A stretch of DNA of 64,000 nt from Arabidopsis thaliana (GCF_000001735.4 NC_003076.8:3038001-3102000), one strand, 5' to 3'. Numbered from the stretch's first letter, positions 43,646-58,275 are shown. A program made the numbers and translations. The notes: generated by a model from the sequence alone, not told the origin.

Positions 43646-46600
43646 TCAGGCCTTGGCTTTGGCTTCATATTCATGAGGAGGCTGCAATAAAAGTATTCAT
43701 TCAGTAAACAGATGAAAGTAAAAGCCAAAGAGGATGAACGAACTAACTGTTTTACCATGAAAGTTGCAGATATCATCTTTTGTGCAAACCATCTCATATG
43801 CATTGCTCTTTGAGCTGCTGCTGCTGCCTCCACTGATTGAAACCTCAGATACACAAACCCCGCACTGTTCCTGCATTTTACCAGAATTCATACCAATGTC
43901 ACATATCTATAAACAGAAACAGCCAAACATGTAACACATTTTGATTTAAAATACTTACTTGTCTACGTATATATGGTTGACTGGGCCATACTTTGAACAT
44001 TCATCCGCAACGTCGTCTCTGATTTCAAGATCAAAGTTTGGTTCCGTCTGCAGCAAAATAATGGTTTGATGTTAATAGCAATAATGGCCGAGACTTGTTT
44101 TTCCCAGCTCAAACAAAACAAAAAACAAAAAACAGAAGCAAGCATTGACCTCGGTTGCAGGATCAAACATATTCTTCAATAGAAGGCATTCGCTTGGCAG
44201 ACCAACATGTTCATTGACAAAAGAAGGGATTGCTGTTGTCGGAAGCACTGATGTTGGGAAACTAGGATTCATGCCTGGTTGATTAAACGCTGCTCCATTT
44301 AGCCCTGGTACTCCAAGAGAGCCCACAATGCTGTGGATAGAATTCCATATGTTATAAGGAGGTACTCGCAAATAAAAGATTTGTGAACCAAATGGGTAAA
44401 ATAGATGCGGACAAGAGAGACAGATATACCTTGTAGCGATACCTGAACGATCCAGCTTCTGCATAAGCATAGCCCTAGATTGTGCATTTAAAGCCTGAGA
44501 GGGAGCGAGAGAGAGTCATAAAAACAGACCTTTAAGTTAAAGGAGACAAAGAGTAAAAGGACCAGGATCTCTAGCTTACCAGTCCACCTCCATCATCATC
44601 ATCAAAATCAGCAGATTTTGGAGCAGAATCTTGTGTACCAATATGATCAGAGACGGAAGAAACCTAAAAAGAAAATATTAACCCGGATAAAGTAAACATT
44701 AGATACATGCAATTCAAAAGAACTCATCATTTTTCCACAAGGAATTCAAAACTCACCTTGATTGTCCTACCAGCAATCTCCAGCTTTCCATTTAAGGCAA
44801 TTTGTGCTGCCTTTGAATGTTCAAGTTGAACAAACTATGCAAGAGAAAATAAAACTCAGTGAGGAATAACTAAGAAAAAGAGTACCAACAAAGTAAAAAA
44901 CACGTTCCACTAACCTGAATAAATCCAAATCCTTTGCACTGCCCAGTTTCAGGATCAAGTGGTAGCTGAACAAGCTCAACGGGACCAAATGCCTCAAAAA
45001 TCTGATAAAGAAAAGGAAACAACTGTGAGAATATGAAGGATACTGAAAGAAAAAAAAACAGTTGCTGGAGTGTCCATATGTAATTAAACAATTGACCTAG
45101 AAAACTGAATATCACCTGTCTAAGCTGCAGTTCCGACATGTTGAAATGCAGGTTACCCACATAGAGTTTCCTATCTGCAGGGCCTGTACCACCAACCGTA
45201 GTGCTGTTAGATTGGGCCAGATTCTTTTCAGCTTCAGAGGGCTTAACCATCACAGGTTGTCCAAGAAACAGTTGTCCAGACAGAGCTATGGCCATTGGAA
45301 CTGACATCACGTCATAAAACTCAATATACCTGAAAGTACAAAAAAAGAAGAGATATACTTGACTTCAAGCACACATGGGACGAACAAATCAGAAAAAAAC
45401 TTACAAAGCAAGTAGCAAAGAGAAGTTGGAAACAAAAAACTTTAGTGCGGGGGTTCAAGCTGAGTCTCTTTGGTGGGTTGGAGGCCTAGAGTAATAGAAA
45501 ATGTTAGCCCATCATGATAAAAGAACAATAATCAAGTCTATAACAGCAATGACTACAGAAGCAAGCTCCTCCACCAGTGAATATCCAAACAGAGGACAGG
45601 GAAAGCACCAAGGACTAGGAGGAAGTATCAAACAAAGAATGTGAATAAGATTGATAGGCTATAGGATTCCCTCCTTCCTGAGAGTGCTTGCAATGGAAAG
45701 TAACAACTGAAATAGGATTCAGGTTTTCTGACATCTACCTTGACCACGCAGAATGATTAAACAACTGTGCAAGGTATTGCCATCATCCTCATCATTATCG
45801 CATTGCTAGTGCATCTAAGAATACAGAATCGAATTCTTGAAATTGCAGAGAAAACTGAATATGCAGAAAATTTACGTACCAAGTGCACATACACAAAACT
45901 AAGTTTAGTAGAAACTGAAGAAACATACCCGACGCCTTTTGATCGTCTTGAATTTCTGTCCATGATCAATCGCACATCCCTCACCTGAAATTATAAAGAC
46001 CCGAGAACAATAAGAACAAAGAGAAAACAGAACGCAAAAGAAATTACAAGAGCAAAGATAGAAATTTTTTTTGATCAAAACAGCTCTCTGCAGTAAGCAA
46101 AAGAAGTCTAGCAATCCAGACCACACAAATTATTTAAACACTGAAGAAAAATAAGTGTTCCTATTGAAGCCGAAATAAGAAAGTCAATGAAGCAAGCTAA
46201 CGATTAATGTTTATTCTATTGTGACAAAAACTACAGATCCCAACATATATCATACTTGAGAAAATCTACATCTTCAGTAAAAGATTATATGCCATGGTCA
46301 AGCACATAGAAACAGTAACCCATCAAAAACTACAACCAAAAAGACAATTAACAAACTAGAAAAGGCACAAAGTAACTGACCTTGCCCGCTTTGGAGAAGA
46401 ACTCATAAACATCTCTCTCCGTAGCTTTAAGAGGCATCTGTTCAATAATAAAACAAGATTTAACTTTAACGTAATCAGTAAACTTAACAATGTGGGTTAT
46501 GTCTTCCCCTAATTATTAAACCCAAATGTTTAAGAACTTACCTGATATGCAAAAACAGTTCTTTGATCTCTCTCTGGATCTGCTTCAGGCTCATCTTTCT

Positions 46601-47179
46601 TGTCCCTGTGTCTTCTGCAATCGTGAAATCATTTAAAACCGTTCTTAAACGACTAAAGAAAGCTCATCGGAACTTTGTATCATTCCTCAAACACTTGCCC
46701 ATGTAAAGAAGAAAGAGAAATTTAACAAACCTGCTTCCTCTTTCCACTACTTCGGGTTCCTTCTCTTCCCTCCGAGATCTACTGCTGCTCCTCTTCTCCC
46801 TCTCTCTTCTCTCTCTGTCTCGGGGTTTGTCTCTATCGCTCCTATCTCTCTCCTTGCTACTCCTCTCTCGATCGCTCTCTTTATCTCTCGATCCTTCTCT
46901 AACCTTATCCCTCTCCCTATCCTTGTCTCTGCTGCTCCTATGCCTCTCTCTCTCCCGATCCCTCTTACCACCACCGTTCTCTTCGCCGTCTCCGCGAGAC
47001 TTCTTACTCCGACTGCTAACCCGCTCTTCTTCACCTCCTTCTTCCCCCTGCCTCTCTCCTCCTTCTCTCTTTCTGTAACTCCTCTCGCTCCTCTCGTTCC
47101 CACTCTCTTCCTTTTTCTTATTCGACCCAGCTCCTTCCTCAACCGTCTTCTCCAGGTACTCGTATTCGTCAAACTCCAT
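43646..47179 (-). CDS. RBM39/CAPER-like splicing factor with RS domain and RRMs
   Basis: Thirteen exons (46731-47179, 46542-46614, 46381-46437, 45929-45984, 45116-45329, 44915-45001, 44757-44834, 44580-44663, 44430-44494, 44150-44330, 43959-44047, 43756-43870, 43646-43681) encode 527 residues. ATG at 47179 is chosen; upstream only TTG. Residues about 20-150 are an RS/RE/RD-rich domain. RRM1 (about 165-245) has TVFAYQMPLK and GVGYIEFYD; RRM2 (about 265-345) has KLYVGNLHFN and GFGFIQFVQ. The C-terminal RRM-like UHM (about 420-520) has VNHIYVDKNSAGFVYLRFQ; UHMs bind tryptophan motifs of SF1/SF3b155. This is the CC1-like/RBM39 family (At5g09880), a nuclear spliceosomal coactivator. Intron 4 (45330-45928, 599 bases) is much the longest and may hold an alternative exon. 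Confidence 0.93.
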
Positions 47180-47809
47180 TCTCGTCAACGATTCGGCGTA
47201 TTTCGTAAATTAGGGCTTTTGTTAGGGTTTCGAATTGGAAGAAGCTAATGAGATAATTGAATTTAGTTGTGCCTGTTTGATCGATATCTAGAAGATGGTG
47301 ATTTAATCGTAAATTCCGAATAATAGCGAGGTTATAAACGGTACTTCGTACATAAAATCAGTTACGACAGTGATGGGCCCAATAGTTGTATAGAAAAGGC
47401 CCATTTATCTTAATAATTTTTAAAACGTCCTAAATTGTTTTTTCTCACTAATTATTGTTTTTTTTTATCAACCTATATATACAACTTATTACGGCCACAC
47501 AATATTTAGGTTTGGTTCAAATTATTTTGATGGAGAAATAGTATGGCAGAAAAGCGAGCTTCATTTTTTGATGTATTTGATAACTTGTGGGTAAAATGTT
47601 CCAGAAATTATTCTTCCATGCTTTACAGTTTCTTTTTTAGATTGAAAAAAAAACAAATATGTTACAAGAAAAAAAAAAGGAAATAGAAGTTTTTATGAAC
47701 CCCATCATAAGTGATCTGGTTAAAAAACTACCATCGCCTCTCCATTGCCTCTGCCAAATGATCAAAACAACTGCAAGCGGATAAAAAATCAATAATATTT
47801 GTATTTTCC
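47180..47809. promoter_or_regulatory. promoter of the RBM39-like gene; NDR8 3' region
   Basis: 630 bases between two minus-strand genes. GTTAGGGTTTCG at 47222-47233 is a telo-box on the transcribed strand. ATGGGCCCAATAG at 47373-47385 and AAAGGCCCATTTAT at 47397-47410 are site-II (TGGGCC/GGCCCA) elements. Telo-box plus site II is the known signature of promoters for translation and RNA-processing genes active in dividing cells. The NDR8 3' untranslated region lies at the far end (47700-47809). Confidence 0.65.
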
Positions 47810-50842
<3,033 letters not shown>

Positions 50843-51461
50843 AATCTTCAAGCAGAGATCGTAACAATACAAGTAAGAGAGAGAGAAAGAGAGAGAGATT
50901 TTTAGAGAGCCATGGAAATTAAAAAGGAAGTAATCGAGGAGAGATCTAAGGAGCTGTCACGGTGTTGGTGAAATCCCAAAGACGCCAGAACGTGGACTAT
51001 TTACCAGAGATGAACTGGCAAAGCTGTCTCCTCTCTATTAAATTTAATCACATTAATTAACAACAATAAACAAATTTTATTAGTTTTTTTTAGAGTATGG
51101 AAGACTATACATGTGCCAGTGCCATCATAATTTTAGTTTTTATTATTAACTTGCAATCTTTGATGAAGCAATTTTTTATCGTCTGACTTTTTGTCAGCGC
51201 AAGGTTTGGATCTATCTCCTGGGGCACACACGAGATTATTCTTCTCGTTCAGTAAATTCATGTAAATTTTCTAACAATTTAACCAAAAACTAATCCACCA
51301 ACACTTGAAATAACCAATAAGTGGCAAAACACTTCGTTAGTGTACAGATCCATAGTACAATTTTTAAAAGGAAACACTGATTCGAGTTTTTACCACATAA
51401 AGATGCTAATAACTCAACGAAGAAGATCCTGAAAAGTTTTCATGAAGAAGACCGCATGTTT
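50843..51461. other. intergenic: NDR8 promoter/leader and RPN5A 3' region
   Basis: 619 bases. The NDR8 side (50843-50910) is a GA-rich run on the plus strand (AGAGAGAGAAAGAGAGAG), i.e. a CT-rich leader on the transcribed strand. The remainder is AT-rich. The last 120 bases are the 3' untranslated region of RPN5A. No other gene is supported. Confidence 0.5.
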
Positions 51462-54434
51462 TCAAGGTCTGAGAGCGGCTTTGTGAACCATGGTTTCCTT
51501 GTGAATTTGGTGGCAACTCTTTTCCACAAGATCTAGAAGCTTCTCCAAATTCCCTGCCCACGAGTTTAGAATCTCGTTGCTGTCCTTTGCGATCTGGAAG
51601 CACACAATTCCAGATGGTCTGTCTATTTTTGCAATCAGTGCTTTTGACACTACCATCTCCGATAGATGCTTCTCCGCCTCCTGAAATCACAATTTCCAAC
51701 AATTATAACAAGCAGAAGCATAGTTGATATAGCCAGTGAGATTAGATCAAACATACCTCCATGCTCAGGCATAAAAGCTCGGCAAGTCTCTTTAAGGTTA
51801 TCCTTGCGTAGTACTTTGAGACAACGAGGATATTCTGCAGAATAAATTAATAACTTTAAAGCATCAATCAACTTATGTAAACAAGCTTAAAGACAAATTG
51901 AGAGACTTACATGTTCGATGATTCTCAGTTTCAGATCTTCACCAGCTTTGTCACCCAAAGAACCTCCAATCATGCTTTTCTCTTTCTCGAACTCATCCTT
52001 GTATTTGTTCCACAGAGATGTCCATTGAATAACCTCCATTGTCACTACCTGTTTTAGAAGCATCCTGAAACGGGTGATATCAAACAAAGAAAAAAAGACT
52101 GAGAACCCATTTGAGTACAAAAGAATCAGTTATTGAAATAACAAAATTTATCAGAAAATAAAATATACTTGAAATCAGGGATTTCTGATAAATTCTTGTC
52201 TTCCAGAGTTGCATTGAGCAAGCTTGATTGCATTGGGTCATGAGGTGCCAAGACCAAGAACCAGCAGATCTTCCTCAGGACCTAATGTTTTGAAGATCAA
52301 AGAAAGTTATTACACTAACCCTATAGAATGTATACTAACTATACATCCAATCAACGGCATGAGCTTACCGGAATCCACTGCTCCGGAGTTTCTTTTACTG
52401 AAGGGATATCATATATCGCCTTGTAGCTACGGCAGATTTCAATGTACTCATTGTTATGAGAATAGTACCTACATAGTTGAAATTTTTTATGGTTAATAAT
52501 AAAAAAGATGAGAATGCCACAGAAATCAATCATGGTACGTCAGAATTCAGTGGATAACATAATGCAATTGATGTCCAAAATCGTTGGCCATGAAAAGAGA
52601 GTCATAAATTTGACACAAAAGGAGATTCATCCAAATTTCGATACTGTCCTCCAGGAAAAAGTTGTAATATGCATCTCTGAGAAAACCATAGCAAGCAAAA
52701 GCCACACAGATTGATAGAATTTAAGAGACAGAGAGAGAGGTCCATAATTAAACAGTCATATAAGAATTTAAAATGCCATGATAAATGATGGAAATACAAA
52801 TCACGAACAATGTGATAGAGAAGCTCAAGAAGGCCGTACCGAATCATAAGCTCGTAGTAAATTCGCTTAAGCTCCAAAAGGGTTGGTATATCAGCAGGAG
52901 CCTCTTCTACCATGTTATCACCTTCCTTAGGTTTCTTCTTATCTTTTTTTGTATCTGCGTCAAAAACTCTAGGATTGATCTTCCTAGATAAGATTTGTGC
53001 ACGAACAAAATCTTGACGATCCAAGCACAAGCGAACCTTTAAAGTTTGACCACAATAGTTTGATAGTTATCACAATGAAAGAAAACACCAGCAAATTATT
53101 AATTGCAACGTAACTACACAAGTCCTTACTTGTTCAAGGATAAATGCAATTTTCTCAGTTTTTGCCATAGCACCAAATGTCTCCACCTGTTAATTATTTA
53201 TCAAATTGCAGGGGTTAACAAGGGAAGAAAATTTCCAGGAGATTTAATAGCCAAATGCACAAAATCTTACAGCAACTTCTTGCATAAGATCTGCAGCTTC
53301 AGCTATCTGACCCTGTTCTTCCTTAATCTTAGCAAGTTTCTTGGTGAGACGTGCCCTCTCGATTTCAACATATATCTATACATGTAAAATGCAATGGTAA
53401 ACAATTACACAGAATGATGAAGTTATTATAAAGAATACACCATCAGTTTCATAGTTTCGCACCTTTCCAGCAGATACATTGTTCAGCGTCTTGATAAGCT
53501 CTATCCGAGTTTCAATGTCTGGTGTCTGATCGATATACTGCATTGCTTGCTGCACCATGGATTGCACAGCCTGCAAGTGGAGAAGTTCACAAAAAAAAAA
53601 TCAGTGATGTTGACTTATCACTTTGTATCCTTACTTTTAACTATAATTTTGTACATGGAAAGGTGAAGCTAATTCTGTCTGAAGTAACTAGACCAAGAAA
53701 ACACGCAAAGCAAAAGTAAAACCAACGAAACACTGAAAATCAAACTAAGTTAAGTAATAAACTGAACTAAATACAAACATCACTATCTGCAATGACCCAA
53801 TTTAGCTTTAATATTTGAGTCAACAGTGAATCTATCAAAATCATAGAGAGGAATCGTAAAAGCAACCTATCACAGGACAACATCCCACAAAAAGAAGCTT
53901 GTATCCAACACAAAGTCGAATCCTCCTGAATTTGTGCTAATGTCCTTAATCTCTTTCCAAGATTAGGGTTACCAAAAACTAGGCCTATGCAATTCCTAAG
54001 TCAAATGTGGAACAAATCACATTCAAAACTCAAACAAAATATCCAACTTAAACAAATCCTTCAAATTATCCCAAACCAAAAGTTCATGTTCCTTAAGAGC
54101 TTAAACCACAAACACTGATAGGATATAACCAAAATTCCAAGTACCTGTTTGAGCTGACCACGTTTCTTAGAGAGATTGAGAATCTGCTCATTCAGAAGTT
54201 TCCAATCCTTAGCATCGAAACAAAGCTGAAGAATCTCAGTGGCGGCTTTCCTTGTACCGGCTACGTTTTCGGCGAGTCTCATCTGCTTCTCTTCATTCAG
54301 AAGCCGATCTATCGTTGCCTCAAGCTTCCCGCTGTCTCCCTGAAATACAAACTATGACGGAATGAGAAGATGCAAAAATTTCGAAAACGAGAAAAAAACT
54401 TAATATCAGATCTGAGTAATTGAAGACTCGCCAT
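51462..54434 (-). CDS. RPN5A: RPN5A, 26S proteasome lid subunit
   Basis: Eleven coding exons give 442 residues: 54432-54434 (the ATG alone), 54145-54339, 53463-53570, 53271-53375, 53130-53186, 52840-53036, 52369-52468, 52169-52281, 51911-52064, 51757-51834, 51462-51680. Exon 1 ends at ATG and the intron starts GCGAGT, a GC donor; exon 2 begins [14 protein letters not shown]. The N-terminal part is a helical PCI-associated repeat region. A basic loop ([14 protein letters not shown]) lies near 190. The C-terminal PCI domain (about 300-400) has [20 protein letters not shown] and [22 protein letters not shown]5 is a scaffold subunit of the lid of the 19S regulatory particle. RPN5A (At5g09900, EMB2107/MSA) is the major paralogue, the other being RPN5B on the same chromosome. 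Confidence 0.93.
53571..54144 (-). other. RPN5A: RPN5A intron 2, 574 bases
   Basis: The longest intron of the gene. It is AT-rich, with no in-frame extension of the protein and no recognised RNA gene. Its donor is GTACTT and its acceptor CTTGCAG. Confidence 0.6.
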
Positions 54435-55271
54435 CGTGAGAAATCCAACGAGAATCAACTCAAAGTAGTTGAAATTCTGGTGACGGAACGACGAAGCTTT
54501 AAACTATGGAGAAAGAGGAGACGGACGAGAGAGATGAGAGAGCTTTTGGGAGTAGCTGAGCACAGATAATTCGCAGAGTTCCCAACCCCTTGAACAAGAA
54601 ATCTCAGATTCTTCGGCCGATGGATCTTTTTACATGGGCTGCTAATGGGCCATTAACTAATTGTTTTGAGTCAATCAGGTTTGGTATGTAATACCGGTCT
54701 AGTTATATGGTATGGTGTTGGTTCAGAAGTATCGAACCGATCCCATTGATTGAACAAACTCACGTCGTTCGTTCTTCCGCCCAAATCTCATGATATCTTC
54801 GAATTTTCGTAGCGAAACCAGAGATTCTATAATGTCGATCGAGAACTCCCTGTCTCGAGATTCAATGGTTTACCTTGATTACTGGAAAGATCTTTTCTGA
54901 ATTTTTTTCATCGAGGAGAAGAACGTTAAGGAGGAAGAAGGTGAATCTTACTTCTGTGAAACTCTTATTACGCTCTTAGAATTCGAATATTGATCCTCTT
55001 ACATATTCCTTAGATTCGCTGCTTACCTCCATCAATTGTGTTAACTTCGGTATTGGTTTCGATTTGTGCTCTAGAGATTATTTGCACTAGGAAGGTGAAG
55101 GAACTGTAGCCGAGACTCTGTTTTGCAATGTGCAAGGTGATGGATTAGAATAATCTGCTTACAGCTAGGAATCAGAGTTTCGAAATGATGATTTCTGGAA
55201 GCTTCTCTTTTGGTCGAAGACGCGACTATGGGACTTAATTTCGCAGTGCCGATTTTGCTGGAGTAATCAAA
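54435..55271. promoter_or_regulatory. divergent promoter of RPN5A and the GTPase gene
   Basis: Two genes start back to back, 837 bases apart. The RPN5A side is purine-rich (GAGAAAGAGGAGACGGACGAGAGAG at 54509-54535 region, CT-rich on the transcribed strand). ACATGGGCTGCTAATGGGCC at 54633-54652 carries two site-II-type TGGGCY elements. The GTPase side (54900-55271) is GA-rich with GAAGAAGG runs and is probably leader. A short minus-strand frame at 55071-55313 overlaps the GTPase start antisense and is rejected as a gene. Confidence 0.55.
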
Positions 55272-56932
55272 ATGCGGTTTTGGAGGGAACGTGGCAGGGA
55301 AAATAAGGAACATATGGTAGCGCCATTATGCGGCCAAATTCGAGTATTGGTGGTTGGTGATTCAGGTAATATTAACAAATTCTCGTTTCCATAGATTTGG
55401 TAATGGTTCTAGCTTTTTAAGTAGCCATTTAATGGAACTAAAGAAAGTTTGTCGTAGTGCACAAACTCATCCTTAAAGAAGGAGCTAATGAGAAGATTTC
55501 TCATGATGATTGGATATGAGTTTCTACTTGTGGAACCTAATAAGAGTCAAGTTTCGTAAGTCTACTACATCTTCTCCACTATTGAGCAAAGTTTTATCTC
55601 TGGATATCAAATTAGGTGTGGGAAAATCATCTCTTGTGCATCTCATTGTCAAAGGCTCCTCTATTGTTCGCCCATCTCAAACTATTGGATGTACAGTTGG
55701 TGTCAAGGTAACTTAAGCTGTTCTATAAAAAAAATTCTCGATATGGTTAAAGAGAGCATGGGATAAGTTTCCCTACTTAGTTTCTGGAACTCTCTTTGGT
55801 GCAGCACTTAACTTACGCAAGTCCTGCTAGTTCTTCAAGTATCATTAAAGGTGACTCAGAGAGAGATTTCTTCGTCGAACTTTGGGATGTTTCAGGTCAT
55901 GAACGATACAAAGATTGCCGCTCACTGTTCTATTCACAAATCAATGGTCTGTCTCAACAAATGTCATCTCTGTCCCTGTTTTGTCACTGATGCGACTGTT
56001 TGATTATGCAGGAGTTATTTTTGTTCATGATCTTTCGCAAAGGACTACAAAAACTAATTTGCAGAAATGGGCGGGTGAAGTTTCAGTAACTGGGGAGTTT
56101 TCAGCTCCCCTTTCTTCTGGTGGGCCTGGTGGTCTTCCCGTCCCATACATCGTTATTGGAAACAAAGCTGATATTGCTGCCAAAGGAGGAACAAATGGAA
56201 GCAGTGGCAATCTTGTTGATGCAGCTCGTCATTGGGTTGAGAAGCAGGGTCTGCTTCCCCATAGTGATGAACTTCCTCTCTCTGAGAGCTTCCCTAGCAA
56301 TGTTGGTCTCATAATGGTAACCACAGACTAAATTACTTGCTTTATTTGAATTTAGTGTTATGCGGTATGTCATATAATTTTGGTAAAATTATGCACAGGC
56401 TGCCAAGGAAGCTAGATATGACAAAGAAGCTCTGACCAAAATTTTCCATATGGTTGGTGTCATTTCTGACCTTGCCATGTTTTACAATAGCTCTCTCCCT
56501 CTCTCTCTTTCTCTTCAACCTAATGAACGTTTTTCGTTTTCAGTTGATAAGAAGAAGATATTTCTCAGACGAACTACCGTCGCCTTCTTCAGCATGGTCT
56601 CTTTCCCATGCACCTTCCCAGCGGTTAGATGAGGGCACAAGTGATGAAGATCAGTTCTATAAAAGAACAAGGTATATATATTTATCATCCTAAAAAAAAT
56701 CGGATTTCTTTTCTTTATCGGGTTTTGGTCTTTTGAATTTTGCAGCCTAAGGGAAGGAGATGCTTACAAATATAACACATTACCGCAACACAATCTCATG
56801 CAGTCTCCTACACTCTATCCGCAGCAACCACCTGACCGTTACAATTACGCTATTCCGAGATTCTCTCTTTCCAGTGTAGAGGAAACCAGCAATGGTAATG
56901 GCAGGTCTAAGCGGATGGATATTAACGTCTGA
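55272..56932 (+). CDS. LIP1/RABL3-like small GTPase with C-terminal extension
   Basis: Seven exons (55272-55365, 55616-55707, 55805-55946, 56012-56316, 56399-56452, 56544-56671, 56746-56932) encode 333 residues. A Ras-like fold: P-loop GDSGVGKSS at about 29-37, switch region TIGCTVGV, G3 WDVSGHE, NKAD for guanine recognition near 160. There is no C-terminal CAAX or CC prenylation motif. Instead a tail of about 110 residues, Ser/Pro/Gln-rich (LPQHNLMQSPTLYPQQPP), follows the domain and ends RSKRMDINV. The family is that of LIGHT INSENSITIVE PERIOD1 and human RABL3, small GTPases lacking lipid anchors. LIP1 affects circadian period and microtubules; this gene is At5g09910. The role is inferred from its paralogue. 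The G3 motif has Val-Ser in place of the usual Thr-Ala before Gly. Confidence 0.9.
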
Positions 56933-57260
56933 AAGTAAAACACAGATCAAATCTCACATTATTTTCCTGTAATCTTCCAAACATTATCTTCTTTTATTTG
57001 TCAACACTCCAAACATAATCTAAGTATTCTTTTTTTCTAAATAATACATGATTCGTGTGATAATTATCTTAATCATGTGAAAAAAACTTGATAAGTTTTT
57101 TTTTTTTTTTTTTTTAAGTTGGTAAGTATAAGCTTGATCAGTTAGAATTTAGAATCCCAAACTAAATCGGATTGTAAACAACTCAGTTCCTTATAAATAC
57201 ACTCGAATCATAATTGTAAGACAAAGAAGAAGAAAAAAAACAAAGTGTTGTATCCAAACG
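56933..57260. promoter_or_regulatory. GTPase 3' region and promoter of the next small gene
   Basis: 328 bases. The first part is the T-rich 3' untranslated region of the GTPase; a T20-type run lies at 57096-57115. TATAAATA at 57192-57199 stands 62 bases upstream of the ATG at 57261, followed by a purine-rich leader (GACAAAGAAGAAGAAAAAAAACAAAG). The spacing fits a short-leader core promoter and supports the small gene that follows. Confidence 0.6.
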
Positions 57261-57689
57261 ATGAAGACAACAAAGATTGAGAGTGAAGCCGTATGTAAGC
57301 ATTGGTTTTTGTATATAGCGGAGTTCATCAAAGAAAGACTAAGTGAAGCGAAACTCAAGGAATACATGGGGTTGATGAAACAATTTAGGTCCCGGCATAT
57401 ACAAGGAGATGAACTCATAAAGTCTCTTCAAAATCTGTTTCAAGGAGACGTGGTTCTTTCTCAAATGTTCAACGCACTTATGAAAACAGAGATCCAAGAA
57501 CTGCAAGGTAACGAAAATCCGGAAACAGTCGCAAGAAAAAGAACAAGGAGTGAAGCAGAGAATGATGATGGGATTGAAGAAGGTGAAATTCGAGAGGGGC
57601 ATTGCGATTGTCCTCGTTGCAAGATTGGTCGGGAAGAAGCAGAAAGGCGTAGTATACCCATTAAGAAAAGAATTTGTCGTGGGTTTTAG
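57261..57689 (+). CDS. small protein with PAH/ZNF598-like helices and CxC-xxC knuckle, function unknown
   Basis: A single-exon frame of 142 codons with a TATAAATA box 62 bases upstream. Residues about 20-75 form a helical module (FIKERLSEAKLKEYMGLMKQ, then HIQGDELIKSLQNLFQGDVVLSQMFNALM). Its pattern, a helix with F/Y-xx-hh-xxF, a turn, then ELhxxLxxLFxGDxxLhxxFxxh, resembles paired amphipathic helix (SIN3) domains and the related C-terminal helices of ZNF598-type proteins. A variable acidic spacer (RKRTRSEAENDDGIEEGEI) leads to HCDCPRCKIG, a two-pair cysteine knuckle, and a basic KKRICRGF tail. I cannot name the family. A transcription or RNA adaptor is possible but not shown. Codon use and the uninterrupted frame support a real gene. 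Confidence 0.65.
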   Translation: MKTTKIESEAVCKHWFLYIAEFIKERLSEAKLKEYMGLMKQFRSRHIQGDELIKSLQNLFQGDVVLSQMFNALMKTEIQELQGNENPETVARKRTRSEAENDDGIEEGEIREGHCDCPRCKIGREEAERRSIPIKKRICRGF

Positions 57690-58275
57690 AAGATTTTGTT
57701 TTGTTCTTAATATCACATGTTATTCAGTTTGTGCTTTTCAAATATTTTTCCAAATTCTATGTTACTACTCAATTTATGTTAAATCATAAAATAACTTGGG
57801 TTTTTTTTAATCAAATTATATTATGATAAATTTTGTTGTTCTTCTCTATTTATCATCAATTATAAATATATTTCTAATTAATCCTGTTATGATGATATTC
57901 AATTTCTTGCAGAATATATGATTGTAGTAAACAATTTTGATCTTTTTTTGCTATTAAATCAAAAATTTATACCAACTTTATCAAAATCATTGCCTATTCA
58001 AACTTGATGATTATTATTCGGTTTATTTCAATTTTTCTCTATTACTAACATAGTAACATTTATCTAATTAACCTCTCTTCCCCAAAAAAAATCTAATTAA
58101 CCTCCTTGGATTTTCCTTTTTTAATTATAGAGTTTGCTTCTTTTTTTTTATATATAACCGGTCAAAGCTTTTGTTTTGTCTCATATTCATCACTTTCGTT
58201 GTTAAGACGGAAAAAAAAAAAAAAGAGGCAGAACCAAAAAACTTTAGGGTTCGATTTCGCTCCTTGGTAATCACC
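57690..58275. other. intergenic: small-gene 3' region and NRPB4 promoter
   Basis: 586 bases, very AT-rich. 57690-57800 is the likely 3' untranslated region of the small gene. 58140-58275 is the NRPB4 promoter and leader, with a T-run then TATATATAACC at about 58150-58160, and GGGTTCG just before the ATG. No other gene is supported. Confidence 0.5.

Noticed and set aside
46827-47248. Open plus-strand frames of Leu/Ser repeats opposite the splicing-factor start
   Set aside because: Antisense image of the RS/RE-rich codons (CTCTCT repeats) of the RBM39-like gene; composition explains the openness.
55071-55313. 80-codon minus-strand frame over the GTPase start
   Set aside because: Antisense to the leader and first exon of a supported gene.
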